Below, one piece after another: positions 47,863 through 61,636 of a stretch of DNA of 64,000 nucleotides (its first letter is position 1; the number at the start of each line of letters is the position of its first letter). The notes under the pieces were generated by a model, which made no database searches, had not been told where the DNA came from, and worked only from the letters and a program-made list of their open reading frames with translations. The DNA is from Oenanthe sinensis (taxonomy: Eukaryota; Streptophyta; Magnoliopsida; Apiales; Apiaceae). Location of the stretch: contig CM053801.1 in assembly GCA_028671895.1 (NCBI GenBank), positions 17,831,375 through 17,895,374 on the forward strand, read 5' to 3'. Position numbers and translations under genes: made by a program.

Positions 47863-48960
47863 GTGAATTGCAAGAATATATAAAGGAATTGGGGGAGAAT
47901 GAAGTAAGACAGATATACCTAAATAGAAGAAGATCCGTTGAGAATGATGGTGTGTGTCGATTCGCCGGTGCCCTGTTTCAGTATACTGTACATAGCGCAT
48001 AGCCGCACAAGTTCGAAATTCGAATTTATTCTTTTTTTTAACAGGCAAAATTTAAATTTATTGGAATGAAAGAAAACTAGAAAAATAGTTTTTGAATATA
48101 ATAATTACTATCTCATTTTGAAACTTCGATAATTTAAAATATTATTTTTCAAATAACTTAACCCTAAATATTTGATATAATACATATTTATTTTGAAACC
48201 GATATAATGCATATTTGAAAAATTCATTTTTTACATTTTTATTAATATTGATACATTAATATTACATATTATTAAAGTTGAAATATTAAAAATTTGATAA
48301 TCGCTCCTTTTTGGTCGGTATTTGGGTTGTTAGTTGATTAATTATCGTGTATAATTTTAAATTATTAATTTTTTAATTAAAATACATCTTATATTAATTT
48401 TTTAAATGAAACACATTTCTATAATATAGAATTATAGCATAAAATTATGAGTTTATAATAAAAAAACCCATCTTAAGACTCAATATAGTATGCTATGAAT
48501 TTGAATATTAAAATATAAAAAATTTCAACAAAACACTTAGTATAAATTTAATTTATTTTAAGAGTTTATTTGTAATTACTGTTCAAAATTGTTGTGTTGT
48601 GAAAAAATTATTATGAATTTAAGTATATTTTGAGATATAATATAAAAAATAATATTTTTAAAATAGTTTCATGGCGAAATTTACGAATACTTTCAGCAAA
48701 AGCTAAAAACCCATTTTTTTCAAAATCAATTTTTTTTAATCAAAAACACTTGTCATGAAACAATTTAAAAAATTTAACAAACACCAAGTATTAACTAATC
48801 AAGTAAATCCCTTAAATGTTAACGAATGAAGCCGAGTTTAATTTAATTGACAATTTTTGCAAACAAAATTATTTTAAACTAGTCGTAATACTGTACTTGT
48901 AAAAAAATTAATAACCGAAATGGAATCGATACGTGAACTCCGTTGTCAAAGCCGACCCAT

Positions 48961-48970
48961 AACACGTGTT
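48961..48970 (+). promoter_or_regulatory. Palindromic G-box / ABRE core (AACACGTGTT)
   Basis: A perfect 10-bp palindrome with the CACGTG core lies about 280 bp upstream of the AGT2 start codon. G-boxes bind bZIP and bHLH factors and are frequent in light- or ABA-responsive promoters. Function is inferred from the motif and position only. Confidence 0.45.
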
Positions 48971-49049
48971 AACCCTCGAAAAATACTACAGTAGCTGACA
49001 TAGCCCGAGAGTCGGATATAATATTTGTAATTTAAAGATACTGCTGCAA

Positions 49050-49057
49050 TATAAATA
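49050..49057 (+). promoter_or_regulatory. TATA-like box (TATAAATA)
   Basis: TATAAATA lies about 200 bp upstream of the AGT2 ATG and about 80 bp downstream of the G-box. This is a plausible core promoter for a transcript with a 5' leader of about 160 nt. Confidence 0.4.
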
Positions 49058-49250
49058 TTCGTACCCCGCCCGTTGTATCTATCTCCATATACAAGTCAAG
49101 TCAATAAAAACAAAACAAACGCTGCTTTACGAGTCACCACTGACTAGACACTAGACACTCACTAGTAATCTATACATACAGAATTAATCTATACATACAC
49201 GCAACACAATAACACTGATCTGCAAACACAGAACAAGATAGCTAATTTTA

Positions 49251-52200
49251 ATGGCGTTACATAGAAAATTAGTGCCTCGAAGCCTCCAACTAGCTGCCAA
49301 TACAAACAAATGTCTATATAATCTGTCACGCCGTAGTTTGACGTCATCATCGCCGTCGTTTGAGCTTCCGGCGTTCGATTATCAGCCGAAGCCGTACAAT
49401 GGACCGTCGGCCGATGAAGTGCTCGCTAAGCGCCAAAAGTATCTAGGTTCCTCTCTCTTCTACTACTATAAAAAGCCTGTAAGTATATATAATATAATTT
49501 CATTTTTTCTGTTGCGATTGAAATTTACGTGCTGTGTATATTTATGAGTTTGATTGTTGATCCATGATTATATGTGAGGATAATTGAATATTTGATGTGC
49601 GTTGCGATGAATCAGTTGTTATATTTGTATGAATTGATAGGGTTGTTGATGAATTAGTTGAATGTATTTTTATGAAATGTGATTCGGAGTTCAGTTGTCG
49701 GTTTTTTATTTGAGGAGTCGTGCTTTGATTAGTGATGTGGATGAGTATTGTGTGCAAATGTAGGCGTTTCCGTTGCTCGATGCTCTACTGACTGAGAAAT
49801 AGTAATGATAACTGTATTGTATATTGTGTCCTCTACATATGTACTGTATATTGTTTGATCTTCGTGCATTGTTATTCTGAATCTATTTTAAGGTTCTTTA
49901 ATTTATGGTATTTGACAAACTGTACATCTAGTTCGGATGTTGAGAGTGTAACATGCATATTACTGTCTGTCTGATCTTCAGCAAGTCTAGTTCTGTTAGG
50001 TCGATGAAGTTAATAAGACAATGTCCAAGCAGCAAGTAACTGGTGGTAACAGAAGGGTTATTTTGTTACAATGCTTGATTTCAGATTAAGCAGTCTAATA
50101 TTGTTTTCTTTCCTTTTTATGTGTAATTCAGCTTTGACGACCTCATTCTATATTTAATTATGTGATCTATTTTTTTCTAATGGCTAGTATTAATTACTTG
50201 TAGCTGACTATTAATTTTATCTTATAGAAGTAATGAACAAGTGCTATACAAAATTAGGCAATCATCATTTAGAAGCTTCAAAGTTTACAGCCTATGCTTT
50301 TGTATATGCTTTTAACTCCACTTTTTGGGTGCAGCTCAATATTGTTGAAGGGAAGATGCAGTATTTGTTCGATGAAAGTGGAAAGCGCTATTTGGATGCA
50401 TTTGCTGGAATAGTTACCGTGTCTTGTGGTCATTGCCATCCTGACATTGTGGATGCTATCACAGAGCAGAACAAGCTGCTTCAACATGCTACAACTATAT
50501 ACCTACATCATGCAATAGCTGATTTTGCTGAAGCATTAGCATCAAAGATGCCTGGGAACCTGAAGGTTATATCTATTAATCTAAATTTAGCAAACTTTTG
50601 CTCCAAAAGTTAATATAAAAATAGTACTAGCATGCAGTTACTGTTCTATTATTATATATTTTTTTGGGGGGGGACTTAGGTTTGGCCCTGGAATTTGGTA
50701 TACCGATAAGCGGAACTAGTAATGTGTAAGGATGAATCTCTTACCCACTAGCTTCTTTAATGACAGGTTGTGTCAATTAAGTTCTACCTTCTACGTCATA
50801 TTTCCTGTGTATACAAAATTTGAAGACTGTTCAGTGATATATTTGTAACTTGTAGGTTGTATATTTTGTTAATTCTGGGACTGAAGCAAATGAATTAGCG
50901 ATGCTGATGGCACGACTGTACAGTGGAAACCTTGGCATGGTTGCCCTTCGAAATGCATATCATGGAGGAAGTGCTGGTACGATTGGACTGACAGCTTTGA
51001 ACACATGGAAGTACCCAATTCCACAGGTATGTTTGTCCGTTTTGTCTTTTTTGGTTATCACTTCTTGGGCATCTTCTAATATGTCTTACTCTCACTTTTG
51101 CAATATTTGACTGTAAGTGTGTGTTTTTTACATGTTCTGTAGCACAAATTTTTGACGCTTAAATGCAGTAACTGATATTCTAGTCGCATTTACATTTTGT
51201 TGAAGTCTGATGTTTAGCTAATCATAGAGCAAACTGACATTCTGCATCTTCCACATCTCTATATCTGTCACAAATCTTGTTTTATTAAACTTTGAAAGTA
51301 TAGCTGAACAACACACGAAGGTGATTCTACAATGTCGTCATTGTAGTGAGATCCCTTATCAAATTTTGAGTCATGATATTATCACCAACATCCTAGGAGA
51401 GGAAAGTGTACATGTTTTCGTCAGAATTCACTGAAGCTAGAAAATATTGTTCATCTTATGTTATACAATTATAAGTGAAAAACCGTCAGAAGTCAGAACT
51501 GATGCTTACTGCAGAATACCGGTGAAGCATAAAAAAGAAATATGACAACAATGGAATGACACACAAGACTAGTCCAACTAAGAGCCCCCTTTTCTTCTAA
51601 TGCAATAATTTCAGCATTGTAGGTTTAGATGGAAACCAGTTAGCTCATAGCTGACAATTGAGATGCTGCTTACTGTGGCAACGTAGCCGAGCAGTAAGAA
51701 GTCAAAAATGAAGATTCTTCATGAATGTGACAGTGAATGAAGTATATTTGCTTCTGTACTGTTTTTTTATTTGTATGGGCTCCCAAGTGTCCAAGTATTT
51801 TCTTGGAATCAGGCAAATATGCATATATATTTTGGAAAGTTACGTGGCTTGATTTTTTTCTAAATCAAAGAAGTGTCTGTTTATCCTCTATCTCATTTGA
51901 TCATAAACTTTACTCATTTAATTACGAACTTGATCAGATACAATGTTCATGTGATGATAATTACATAATTTTTTATCTAACCCAGATGTATGGATTGTAT
52001 AACTAATAAGTTTAGGGATTGTATAGTCGTAACTAAAGGTAAAAAGCACGTCTAGATGGATGAACTCCACCCTAGTGTAAAAAAAATCAGTCAAATAATA
52101 TTAAAGTAGGTTTTATAAAAATCGCTTGTGAACTTTTGGTAGCCTAATTTTTGTGATATAGGTCAACACTCATGTTGTGCTTGGTTGGGGAGAATGGAAT

Positions 52201-55200
52201 GAATAAAATTAAAAGGAAGTAATGGAAATAGGAGGGAAGATTTGAAGAAAAATGAGTTGGTGCAAATTTTATATGATGAGATTTGGGTTAAAAATGGGTT
52301 TACTTGAGAATGAAGCATTCCTTTTTAAATTGGCGGGTTTAATCTCTAGCTTAGGTGAGTAGGAATGTAATGGATGAAGGAATGAAATTTATGAACATTT
52401 ACCCATAATCTAGTTCAAATTTCATTCCTTCCAACCAAACACAACATCAGTATCTTAAAGCAAGCCTCTTAAAAATATTGTTACAATATTTACCTTCCTA
52501 TAGATGCATCTTGCATGTTTGAATACAATTGTGAGAATGTTTTGCTGAGCCACTATTCATTTTATTATCGCTGTTCAATATCTGAAATATGTATTTTTCG
52601 GGTCTGTCTGTTGAAGGCCTTTTGACAATGCAATGACTTATCTTTCTGACTTTCTCTTCCTTCTAATTATACTAAATTATGCAGGGTGAAATACATCATG
52701 CCTTAAATCCCAATCCCTACCGCGGAGTCTTTGGCTCAGATGCTAGTCTTTATGCCCAGGATGTACAAGATCATATTGATCATGGTACTTCTGGTAATGT
52801 AGCTGGTTTTATTGCCGAGACCATTCAGGTCAGGGAATTAATTTGTTTAGTATCAAGACCGACTTCTGCTTGTATTCATAAAAAAATGATGGGACTTGGG
52901 ATGTTTATCTAACAGCGTATCATCATTTTGACAAATTGTAGGGAGTTGGGGGAGCAGTTGAACTGGCTCCAGGATACTTGAAATTGGTTTATGATATTGT
53001 ACGGAAGGCTGGCGGTCTCTGCATTGCTGATGAGGTGCAAACTGGATTTGGTCGAACAGGAAGTCACTACTGGGGTTTCCAGACCCAAGGTGTAACTCCA
53101 GATATAGTTACAATGGCAAAGGTATACCTAGTTAATATTACAAGTTCTCTTTAAATACAAACCAGTATTCTGTAATCTGAACTCAACATTCGAGTTGGAG
53201 TCCTAAAATGTTCTATACTTCTAGAATTATTTCATTAAACTCCGCTCACTGATTCGTAGGGAATCGGCAATGGTTTGCCACTAGGAGCTGTTGTCACAAC
53301 TCCAGAAATAGCAAATGTAATGGCTCAGAAAATACAATTCAACACTTTTGGTGGAAACCCTGTATGTTCTACTGGTGGACTTGCAGTGCTAAGAGTTCTT
53401 GACAAGGAGAAGCGTCAAAAGCATTGTGCAGACATTGGTTCCCACTTGATTGGGCGTCTAAGGAATCTTCAACAAAAACATGACAGTAATTTTTCTCAAC
53501 TTTTCATCTTTTGTTCTTTCCAAACTTGTTTATTTAGTTGATATTCCAAGAGGATAGTTTCAGAGGCTGCAAGTCATGTGGTTCCTTCATATTAATTTCT
53601 TTTCTAACATATTCTATCCCAGGAGTGTTTTATTTGGTCCATCTTACATCTTGTGAAGACTTTAATATAACTGTGTGAAATTCCCGTCGCTGTACATTGT
53701 ATACTTGTATCGAGGTTGTCTTTATTCCGATTTATATTTTCTGTTTATCATGTCCTGGTAACATTGACTTGCTTTATATTTGATACTAAATAATAATAAT
53801 AACAATAATAATCTAGCTCGGTCTTGCATCTACATATTGCATATAATAGTGCATATCTAGCCTCTAGGTGAAGTCCTAGGTATGTTCTACTATTACTTAC
53901 TAGTTTGATACACCAGCAGAAGTAATTGGAATATATCTTTGTGAATCTAATTTTTACATTATTTTAACTTTTCAAGTGTCTCAGTTTATCATTTCCAAGG
54001 TCTCAGCATGCAAAATTTACAAGACTTGATGTATATTTTATTTGAAATTGCAGTATAGACTTTGGGTCCCCAGATATTAACTTTGAAATGTGTTCCTGTT
54101 GCAAGAACCCAATATGTTGTGTTTGGTACCACTCACCAATGTGGATTACAATTAGTAATATGTATTTTAATCCTCCTAGTTATTGGAGATGTGAGAGGCA
54201 GGGGATTGATGGTCGGCATTGAGCTTGTGACAGACAGGAAGGATAAGACACCTGCCAAGGCAGAAACTGCAGTGCTATTTGAAAAGCTTAGAGGTATGCA
54301 TTACATAATCTGGGAATATAGAGAGGAGAAAAAAAAATGTAGTATTTTGAATTGACGTATTTCCAAAATAAAAAATACGAGTTATGAATAATTTTAATTC
54401 AGGTAACTTCTAATTTGTGGAAATTGTGTTTTAATTACTGTATATATAAGGGTAAAGAGAATCTACTTGACATGATAGGAAACTTCTTTACCCAAGCACC
54501 GTAAAATTCATGTTTTTTTAACATTTTTTAACAAATCAAAATGTACGTATGAGAAGATTATTTAAAAATTAGCAAGTAAACAATATTATGTATAAATTGA
54601 TATTGTATACGATACAATTTAAAATCACGATAGGATATAAAATCTAGACCATTACATGCTTATTGCAAAGATATATAATTTACATTGTTATAATAGTTCT
54701 ATTCTCTACGCGTAAATTTTACGAATTTTGTACATATACTTAGTTTTCTGTACGGTTGGATTTGCAAAAAAGGGATATTGAAAATATGATTTTAAGGTGC
54801 ATACCTACTGTGTCAGATAGATTCTCTTTACACCCATATATAAATTGATTTTACAAATTTGGAACTGAAGATCTTGTTGGAATTAGTCTTTTGATTTGGA
54901 TTAGCCTTGGAGTTTGTAGTGATTTGTTTATATTTGTAATGAAGAGCTTGGAGTACTAGTTGGAAAAGGAGGATTACATGGCAATGTTTTCAGAATAAAG
55001 CCACCTATGTGTTTCACAAAAGAAGATGCAGGTATATCCTTTTTTTTCCTTGAATAGGAAAAGAACTGTACATTATATTCCCTACCCTGAAAATTCACAC
55101 TGTTCACTTTGACATTTATAATTTCAGTATTCATTTCATTGATATTTGAAATATCTGTCTCAGTGAGTTATGTTATATCGCAATGCAGATTTTCTTGTCG

Positions 55201-55232
55201 ACGCACTGGACTATTCAATGACAAAGCTGTAA
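49251..55232 (+). CDS. AGT2: Alanine-glyoxylate aminotransferase 2 homologue, mitochondrial
   Basis: A PLP-dependent class III aminotransferase that transaminates glyoxylate with alanine (related plant members use beta-alanine or similar omega-amino acids). Nine exons join in frame to 474 residues, the normal length: 49251-49478, 50335-50565, 50856-51026, 52685-52828, 52942-53121, 53260-53485, 54180-54293, 54945-55031, 55189-55232. Residues 1 to about 35 are Arg/Ser/Leu-rich without acidic residues, a mitochondrial targeting peptide. Landmarks: FAGIVTVSCGH, NSGTEANE (159-166, PLP phosphate binding), YHGGSAG, ADEVQTGFGRTG with the PLP-contacting Asp288, and AKGIGNGLPLGA whose Lys318 is the Schiff-base lysine at the exon 5/6 border. 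All catalytic residues are present. The intron 51027-52684 carries a Tourist-like MITE. The gene is convergent with the TGA gene. AGT2 versus AGT3 or PYD4 cannot be settled here. Confidence 0.93.
52171..52447. mobile_element. Tourist-like MITE in an AGT2 intron
   Basis: The left terminus tgttgtgcttggttgggga is answered by tccaaccaaacacaaca on the right, followed inward by gaatgga / tcattcc. The trinucleotide tca flanks both ends, matching the 3-bp target duplication of PIF/Harbinger (Tourist) elements. It is about 277 bp and non-coding. Confidence 0.75.
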
Positions 55233-56351
55233 ATATTGGGCAACCATGAAAAGGTTACCAAGTTCAGAAATCCTAATCCACTGAAAGTTCAGAAGTAATT
55301 CTGCAAAGCCATAATTCGGTACATGAGAGAAACAACAGTTTTCTCATGGTGGATATATTCTGGCTGGGAAAGAGATTCCAGAGTAGCAAGAATGTTTTTT
55401 TTTTAACAAAAGAAGATTTTGGCGTTCATGTACTGCAAAAGTCTATTCAACTATGAATGATTTATATATCTTTGACTCCTGTATCATGACATCACCTTGT
55501 AAAGGATAGTCTTTAAAATTAATAGATAAAACTAATTGAATGCGTAGATGGTCATGATTTTTTTTCAGCCCGTGATAATTATTCAAGTTACTATCACGAG
55601 ATGAATTTGTAAACAAGCTTGAAGAATTGGATTCCTATCATCCATTCTAGACCATACATGGGACTGGCGGAGCCTTTAATGTAGCAAACTGAGGCTAGTA
55701 TCAGCTTCTGTGTAAAAGCCCAGAACCGGCATCTTGAATTTTCGGCTAAAAGTTAATGGCTACTGAATCCTGTAAAATAGCATCCAGGAGAACTTGCAAG
55801 ATTCTGTGCTTGATTAATTGTAGTAGTATCTGAATTTTGCGAGATTGATTAAATTCAGTTCTGGGAATACGAAATCAATCACTAATAAAAATACCCAAAT
55901 TCTGTCTAAGAAAACAAGGGACAACAACAGGCATTACTTCCATAGGTTTCTCAAGTCGTTTCCTTTCCTTTTCTCTTTCAACTGCTACTTTATTGTTCAC
56001 AATCTGTACATTAAGGAACGGCGCTCGGTACAATGTGAATTACATATACCAGCGGCACTAACAATAATAGGAAACAAAGAAAATTTACACATTAATTGCA
56101 TTATAATTTCTACAGACACGTAATAGTCTATAAGAATTTATAATTAAATCAGCCAACACACTTGTTGATAACATCCAACCATATTTACACCTGAGGAGGC
56201 CGACGGAATACTTCAACTGCAAAGGTTGCAATCTGCAGGCAGTTGTGTATTGAGCAGAGGAAAGCACAAACAGCTGAAGCATAATTTTAGCTATGATAGA
56301 TTAATGGTTGATCAGAGGAAACTGATGGTAATTATTGTGTTCGCTGCATCA
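55233..56351. other. Convergent intergenic region between AGT2 and TGA
   Basis: This should hold the 3' untranslated regions of both convergent genes. I see no coding exon, transposon terminus or notable repeat. Confidence 0.55.
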
Positions 56352-59300
56352 TTATGTAGGCTCACGAGGGCGAGTAGCCCATAGAGAACTCAGAGATCGA
56401 AGGCGTTGGAAGTATTCTCCCAAGGCAAGCAAGCCCCGAGCTGCTTGGCGGGTAGAAAGAGTGCGATACATCAGTTGCAGAGTTTCCTGTCGAATGTGAT
56501 CTGCCTGTTTTGACCCAAACATTTAAAAAAAAACATTTAGTTGACGTTTTATTTTCATTCAGTGTCTTAGGCTCTTAGCTAGCTACTTTTTCCCAGTTAA
56601 CGGAAATGAATGCAGCATCCATTTAAAATTAGCATCCTACATGAGAAAAGAATGAGTTTATACAACCATACTGAATGTAAACATTAAAAGGCTTGTTAGA
56701 ACGTCTTGAAATCATAACAGGCTGCAAGTTTCTCTAAAACGTATTGAAATCTAGTCAGTAGAAATAGATTTACTAGATAAAGATACGAATTATGGTTTAA
56801 CCAACGATGATACAAGTTTTCGGTAAACTGCACATTTACTCAGATTATATTACAACAGCTTCTTAAAATGTGTGAAGTTCTATCAACTTTTTTCATGTAG
56901 CTAAAAAAAACTTTACGGGAATTGAAGCTACCAAATAAAATTATAGTGCTAAATTATCTAATTGGCTGCTTTAGCGGACACTCAAAGGGTTCCAGTGATT
57001 TAAGCGCCCAAATAAATCAAGATGTTTGAAGATCTTTTAGCGCTTAATTAGATATTTAAGTTGGTCTAAACACAGAGATTTATAGCAGTTGTTTTTTTGT
57101 CAGAATTTCCGGGTTAGTTCTGTAATTCTGTTCCTAATAATTATCTATAAAGGTTTAACTTGCTATTATGACCAGCCTTTTGGGAAACAAACACATACAA
57201 ACTGCTATGTTGACATAAAATAGATGAAGCAAGTTCATGGGCAAGCTCCATTCATCCAAGTGTCTTAAACAAAAATTCTCTTATGGGACAGTGTGTGAGT
57301 ACCATATCTTGATCCCTTGAGGATGTATTACAAGTGTAAGGTGTTGAACTAACAATTTTTCCCTTTCTCACCTTATTCTTGTAGAATTTAATAACTCGGG
57401 GAAAGTTTTGAGTTAGAGTACGTACCATATAAAAATATAAGAGAAGAGAAATGTGTGAAAAAGGTTATTGTATTCATCGTTGTAAACTGGGAGATTGAAA
57501 GACTATAATCTTTATGATAGGAAGAGGTTAAAAAAATTAATTGAAGAACTAAACCTATAAATTGGAATTTATCTCAGTGAAATTAAGCCTTTATAAAACA
57601 ATATGTAAAATCTTTTCCATGATCGTACCTCATTGTGCATCATGTTTACACATTGTCTTCCTTATTTCTTTGAACTTGCTATATTTTACTTGCGTTAACA
57701 ATTAGTATCAAAGTTAGCGGAAGTTATCATAAATTTGTGATGGCATAGATGATCGACTGGTAGGTAAACAAATTCAAGTTATTAAAACCTATCAAAATTG
57801 AAGGTAAACCAAGTTCAGTAATGGTAATCACAACTTTAAGTCAAAGTGACCCCCAAATCACTTTTTCGAGAAGAAATGACAGCTTAAGAGATGAAGAGAA
57901 TATTTAAACGTGGCTTATGAAAATAAATAAACACCAAGAATGAGATTATTATGATTATATGAAATTTTCCGAGAGACATTCCACTCTTTTGCATACATAA
58001 AAAGTTGGGCACTACAATCAAATAAGTCACTTGATAAAAAATAAAGGTTACTTGATGTGTAAGCATGCAATAAATAAAGTAAAAGGTCAAGGTAAGCAAT
58101 ACTGTAACTGACCATAATCACATCTACAAAACATTTTATATTTACCTGATCTATAAAGCTCACAAGAGGTTGCAGCTTCTCCACTGCATTAGCAACCTGA
58201 GGGATGTAACTACCTCCACTCGATAGACCAGCAGCCACTGCATCAACGAGTAACTGCTGGAGCTTATCCATTCCCTGTGAAATGGCATCTTCAGCTTGTT
58301 GGCATGACTGTATGAGGTTACAGACATCGTAACATTGTTGCTCCAATAGGTCAAGGTGTGGCAAAAGAACCTGCATGACAGCAAAATTATCTTTCAATTT
58401 AGATCAAGCTAAACACTATTATAGTTTGGGTTCTAACAGTGCAGTGTTTTGTGAGGGTAGACACAAGCCATAATCAACCTCCAGCATTACCTTACAAAAT
58501 CTTGGTCAGAAGTTCATCAATACAATACAGCAAATATTAGGAATTTTATTTTACCTAAATTATAGCGGTAAGCTTTATTTAAGATGTTCTGCAAATTTAA
58601 CAAGTGGTGTATTTTGTAAACATTTTAATATTGCAATGATAGAGCATCAAATTCTGGGTTAGCATATCAATATTTCTGTTATTAAATCCAACTTTCATAA
58701 TAGTGTTTTTTTTATACTAAATTTGCAAGATAGATTTTAATGTATCGCATCCGGTAGCAAGTACCAATACTGATGCTTTCTGCCTGAAAGAGTTCAAGTG
58801 GATCCCTGATAAAGCCTAATGGCAAGCTTTTATGAACTCTGTTCATTTGTCATGCTAATGTGTATGACGAGGTGGCTGAACAGCTTACACGGCTAACATA
58901 CGTGCCCATGCTATACTACAGGATTGTCTTTTATTGAATGGTATGTTTTTCTTGAGGTCTCAATGACTCGGTGTCATTTCCAGATACTAGATAATTTTAT
59001 TTCATGAAATCTTGACAATATACATCACCTTCAGAAGCTCTGAGGGGCGGAAACCTCCGATCCACAGCAAAAACCGCTCTGCTGAAGTTTTCCACATTCC
59101 GGACATGAGGTAGAAGACATCAGCTTTTGCAGCATTTGCTTTCATCCGGAAGAGGTCAGAATAATGATCCATGCCAGCATTGACAAGTATCTGCAGCTCT
59201 TCATCGTTTAAATTACAATTTAGAGCATTTCTTAACTCACAAATTTGCCTGTCTTGTTTTTCCACCCAGTTCCCATACTCCAACACGAAGGAAGCAATTC

Positions 59301-61636
59301 CTACAGTAATTTGTTGCTCAGGTAAACTTTTAATAATATAGAGAGAAAAAATTATATGGACACAGAACTGAACCTCAAACATCACCTACAGTACATCAGA
59401 TAGACTCATAGACAGAGACTAAGCATATGAGTGCAATAACCTTCTTGAAGCCGGTTTTTAATGATATTTCATCTTTGCCATTTAAAAAAACCATTCTCAT
59501 ATCCAAAAATTGAATTCATCCAGTCTTTGAAAATGTAATACATTGTGACTGGAAAAAGTTTTCCAAGAAAGCCTTAAATAGGAAAGACCAAGTTACTGGG
59601 AAAAAAACTTGGCAAAAGACTAGCTTTTTAAAGGGTCTTCCTAGACAGGTCCTCAGGGCAAAATGGTGGCAAAGGAGACATGTAACCTCATAGAATTGTT
59701 TGGGAGCCAAAAAAGTGGAGTTCAGTATATACGTAGTTAAGCAAAAACAAATCCAATGACAGTAAGCCAAGGGTAAGGGTGCAACACTGGATAGCCATTC
59801 ATTTCCACTGGCACCATAGTTTAAGGTGTACAGATGTTCTACTCCAGTATTACAACAGAAATTGGTCTGTCAAGCAAATGACCATGTCATCTTGCAAGAT
59901 CCAATAGGTGTACATATTAAGATGCACATCGAATACACCTTAGATTAACATAATTAAAAAAGCTAAAGTACTGCTGCCACATTTATTGGATACTGTAGTA
60001 ATGCTTATGTACAATTAGATCGAGTCATAAGTCATAACTGATCCGTGAAAATATATGCAGCATACAGAACTTTAAAATTGTAAGCTGTAACTTAAATGTG
60101 TATGCCATAAAAGCTCTTTGAATTACAAACCACTCACAGACCCATCAAGATACTATATAGGTATTGCAAGAAAGATACAATGTGCTTCAACCAGAGAAAC
60201 CATACAGTGTTGATAAGCAAGTCCATAGAGCTTTTTAGAAATTTGACTGTTAATATGGAAGTAAGTGTAACATAGTGGCTGTAAAAAAAAGGGTAACTTA
60301 GTGTACATATCCACCTACCAACCTGAGTTCATTGCTCCAGAGCACCCCGGATAAGTCCCCTGTAACAAGGCATTTCTTGATTAATTATATTTGTGTTTCC
60401 TCTAACAGAAGAACTACTAATTATTGCAAGTACGCAAGTACTTTCATTTGAAACAAAACAAAAACATAAAAATAAGATATGATGTTGCAGTGCAGGGAAA
60501 AGAACAGGCACAATTTTTATAGCACCTGATGCCTAGATCGATCAAGCTCTTGCTCCAGTTGAATTAGCTTTAAACGGCTACTTTCCAACTGCTGAACATA
60601 AGCCTACAGATATGTTGATAACTTAGTAATCGAACAGAAAAACTTATATTACTGAAATAGTGATATATCATACTACAATTTCAACAGAAAAACTTATTTG
60701 CCTCTATACCTTTTTACGCAGACGACTCTTACGAGCAGCCTCGCGGTTTTGTGCAAGACGTCTCAACACCTGATTTTGTCATACAAATTATAAGCAAGTG
60801 CTAAATCTATCGCAGAATAAAATCAAAGAAAAGAGTAATTTATTTTGGAATGTAGAAAGTATATGAATCATGGTTTCTAGCTCAAGTCTTTCATAACTAA
60901 TTAATGGAAAGCCTTGATTTGGTACTTATTAAATGCATTGTAGAAAACAAGGTTACAGTTTCATTTAGATCCTCCATATTATGTACATAAATTCAAATTC
61001 TGTACAGCCATCGTAATTTGATCAAAATTGTATAGTACTTTATTTTGAATACAAACCGTAAGAACCTAATTTTACATGAAGAGTAAATGATCATGCTCTT
61101 CAGGTATTTTTGTTAAGAAACCATCTTGCCGCCTTTAATAGAAGCTTCCAAACAAGAATCGGAACTGTTTGGTTCAGAATCTTTAAATTTTGCAAGTCTA
61201 TTTGCATTCACCAAGGATCTTCAACAAAATAAAAATATATACATATATATATTACTTGTGTACACGTATTAATAAATCAAAGGAGCACTAAACTGACCAC
61301 AAGACACAGTTACCGGTTACCTTATCCACACGTTTATTTGTTTCATCATACTTGCTAGAATCTCCAGCTGTTTCATGTGATGTATCCTCCGACTAAAACA
61401 TTAAAATTTATCAAATCTTCACTTAGCAAAATGGTGCAACAGAAAAAGTTCATATTATAATACAGAAACTTTGGACGAACCTGGTTGTCTAATTTTGTGT
61501 CAACCTCTACAAGCAAGGACGGAGATGTGTTTGGCCAACCATTGTCATCAAAATCAGCAAACATGCTTAACTGGTTGATTGGCTCATATACACCCATATC
61601 CCTTGCAGAAATATAATGTGTGGGTGAAGAATTCAT
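56352..61636 (-). CDS. TGA1: Clade I TGA bZIP transcription factor (TGA1/TGA4-like)
   Basis: Binds TGACG (as-1) promoter elements in the nucleus and works with NPR1 in salicylic-acid defence. Eight exons join in frame to 350 residues: 61481-61636, 61321-61392, 60710-60769, 60526-60603, 60323-60359, 59029-59300, 58146-58370, 56352-56504. The start MNSSPTHY and the SEDTSHETAG block are clade I features. Basic region NREAARKSR (84-92, N-x7-R) is followed by a short zipper with Leu at 102, 109 and 116. The DOG1/seed-dormancy-type domain follows: LEYGNWVEKQDRQICELR, FRMKANAAKADVFYLMSGMW, ERFLLWIGGFRPSELLK and the C-terminal RQAARGLLALGEYFQRLR. The clade I redox cysteine pair (in DVCNLIQSC, residues 242 and 248) is kept, and an extra Cys238 sits four residues upstream. 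TGA1 versus TGA4 is not resolvable here. Confidence 0.93.

Larger units (their letters stand above)
47193..49250. other. Divergent intergenic region, Borealin-like / AGT2
   Basis: The two genes are transcribed away from each other, so this 2-kb stretch holds both promoters. A long GA tract lies on the Borealin side. A palindromic G-box and a TATA-like word lie on the AGT2 side. The centre (about 48050-48900) is very AT-rich without recognisable elements. Confidence 0.6.

Noticed and set aside
47734..48048. Ser/Leu-rich protein-coding frame
   Set aside because: It is the translation of the GA/CT repeat and its flanks and has no family features.
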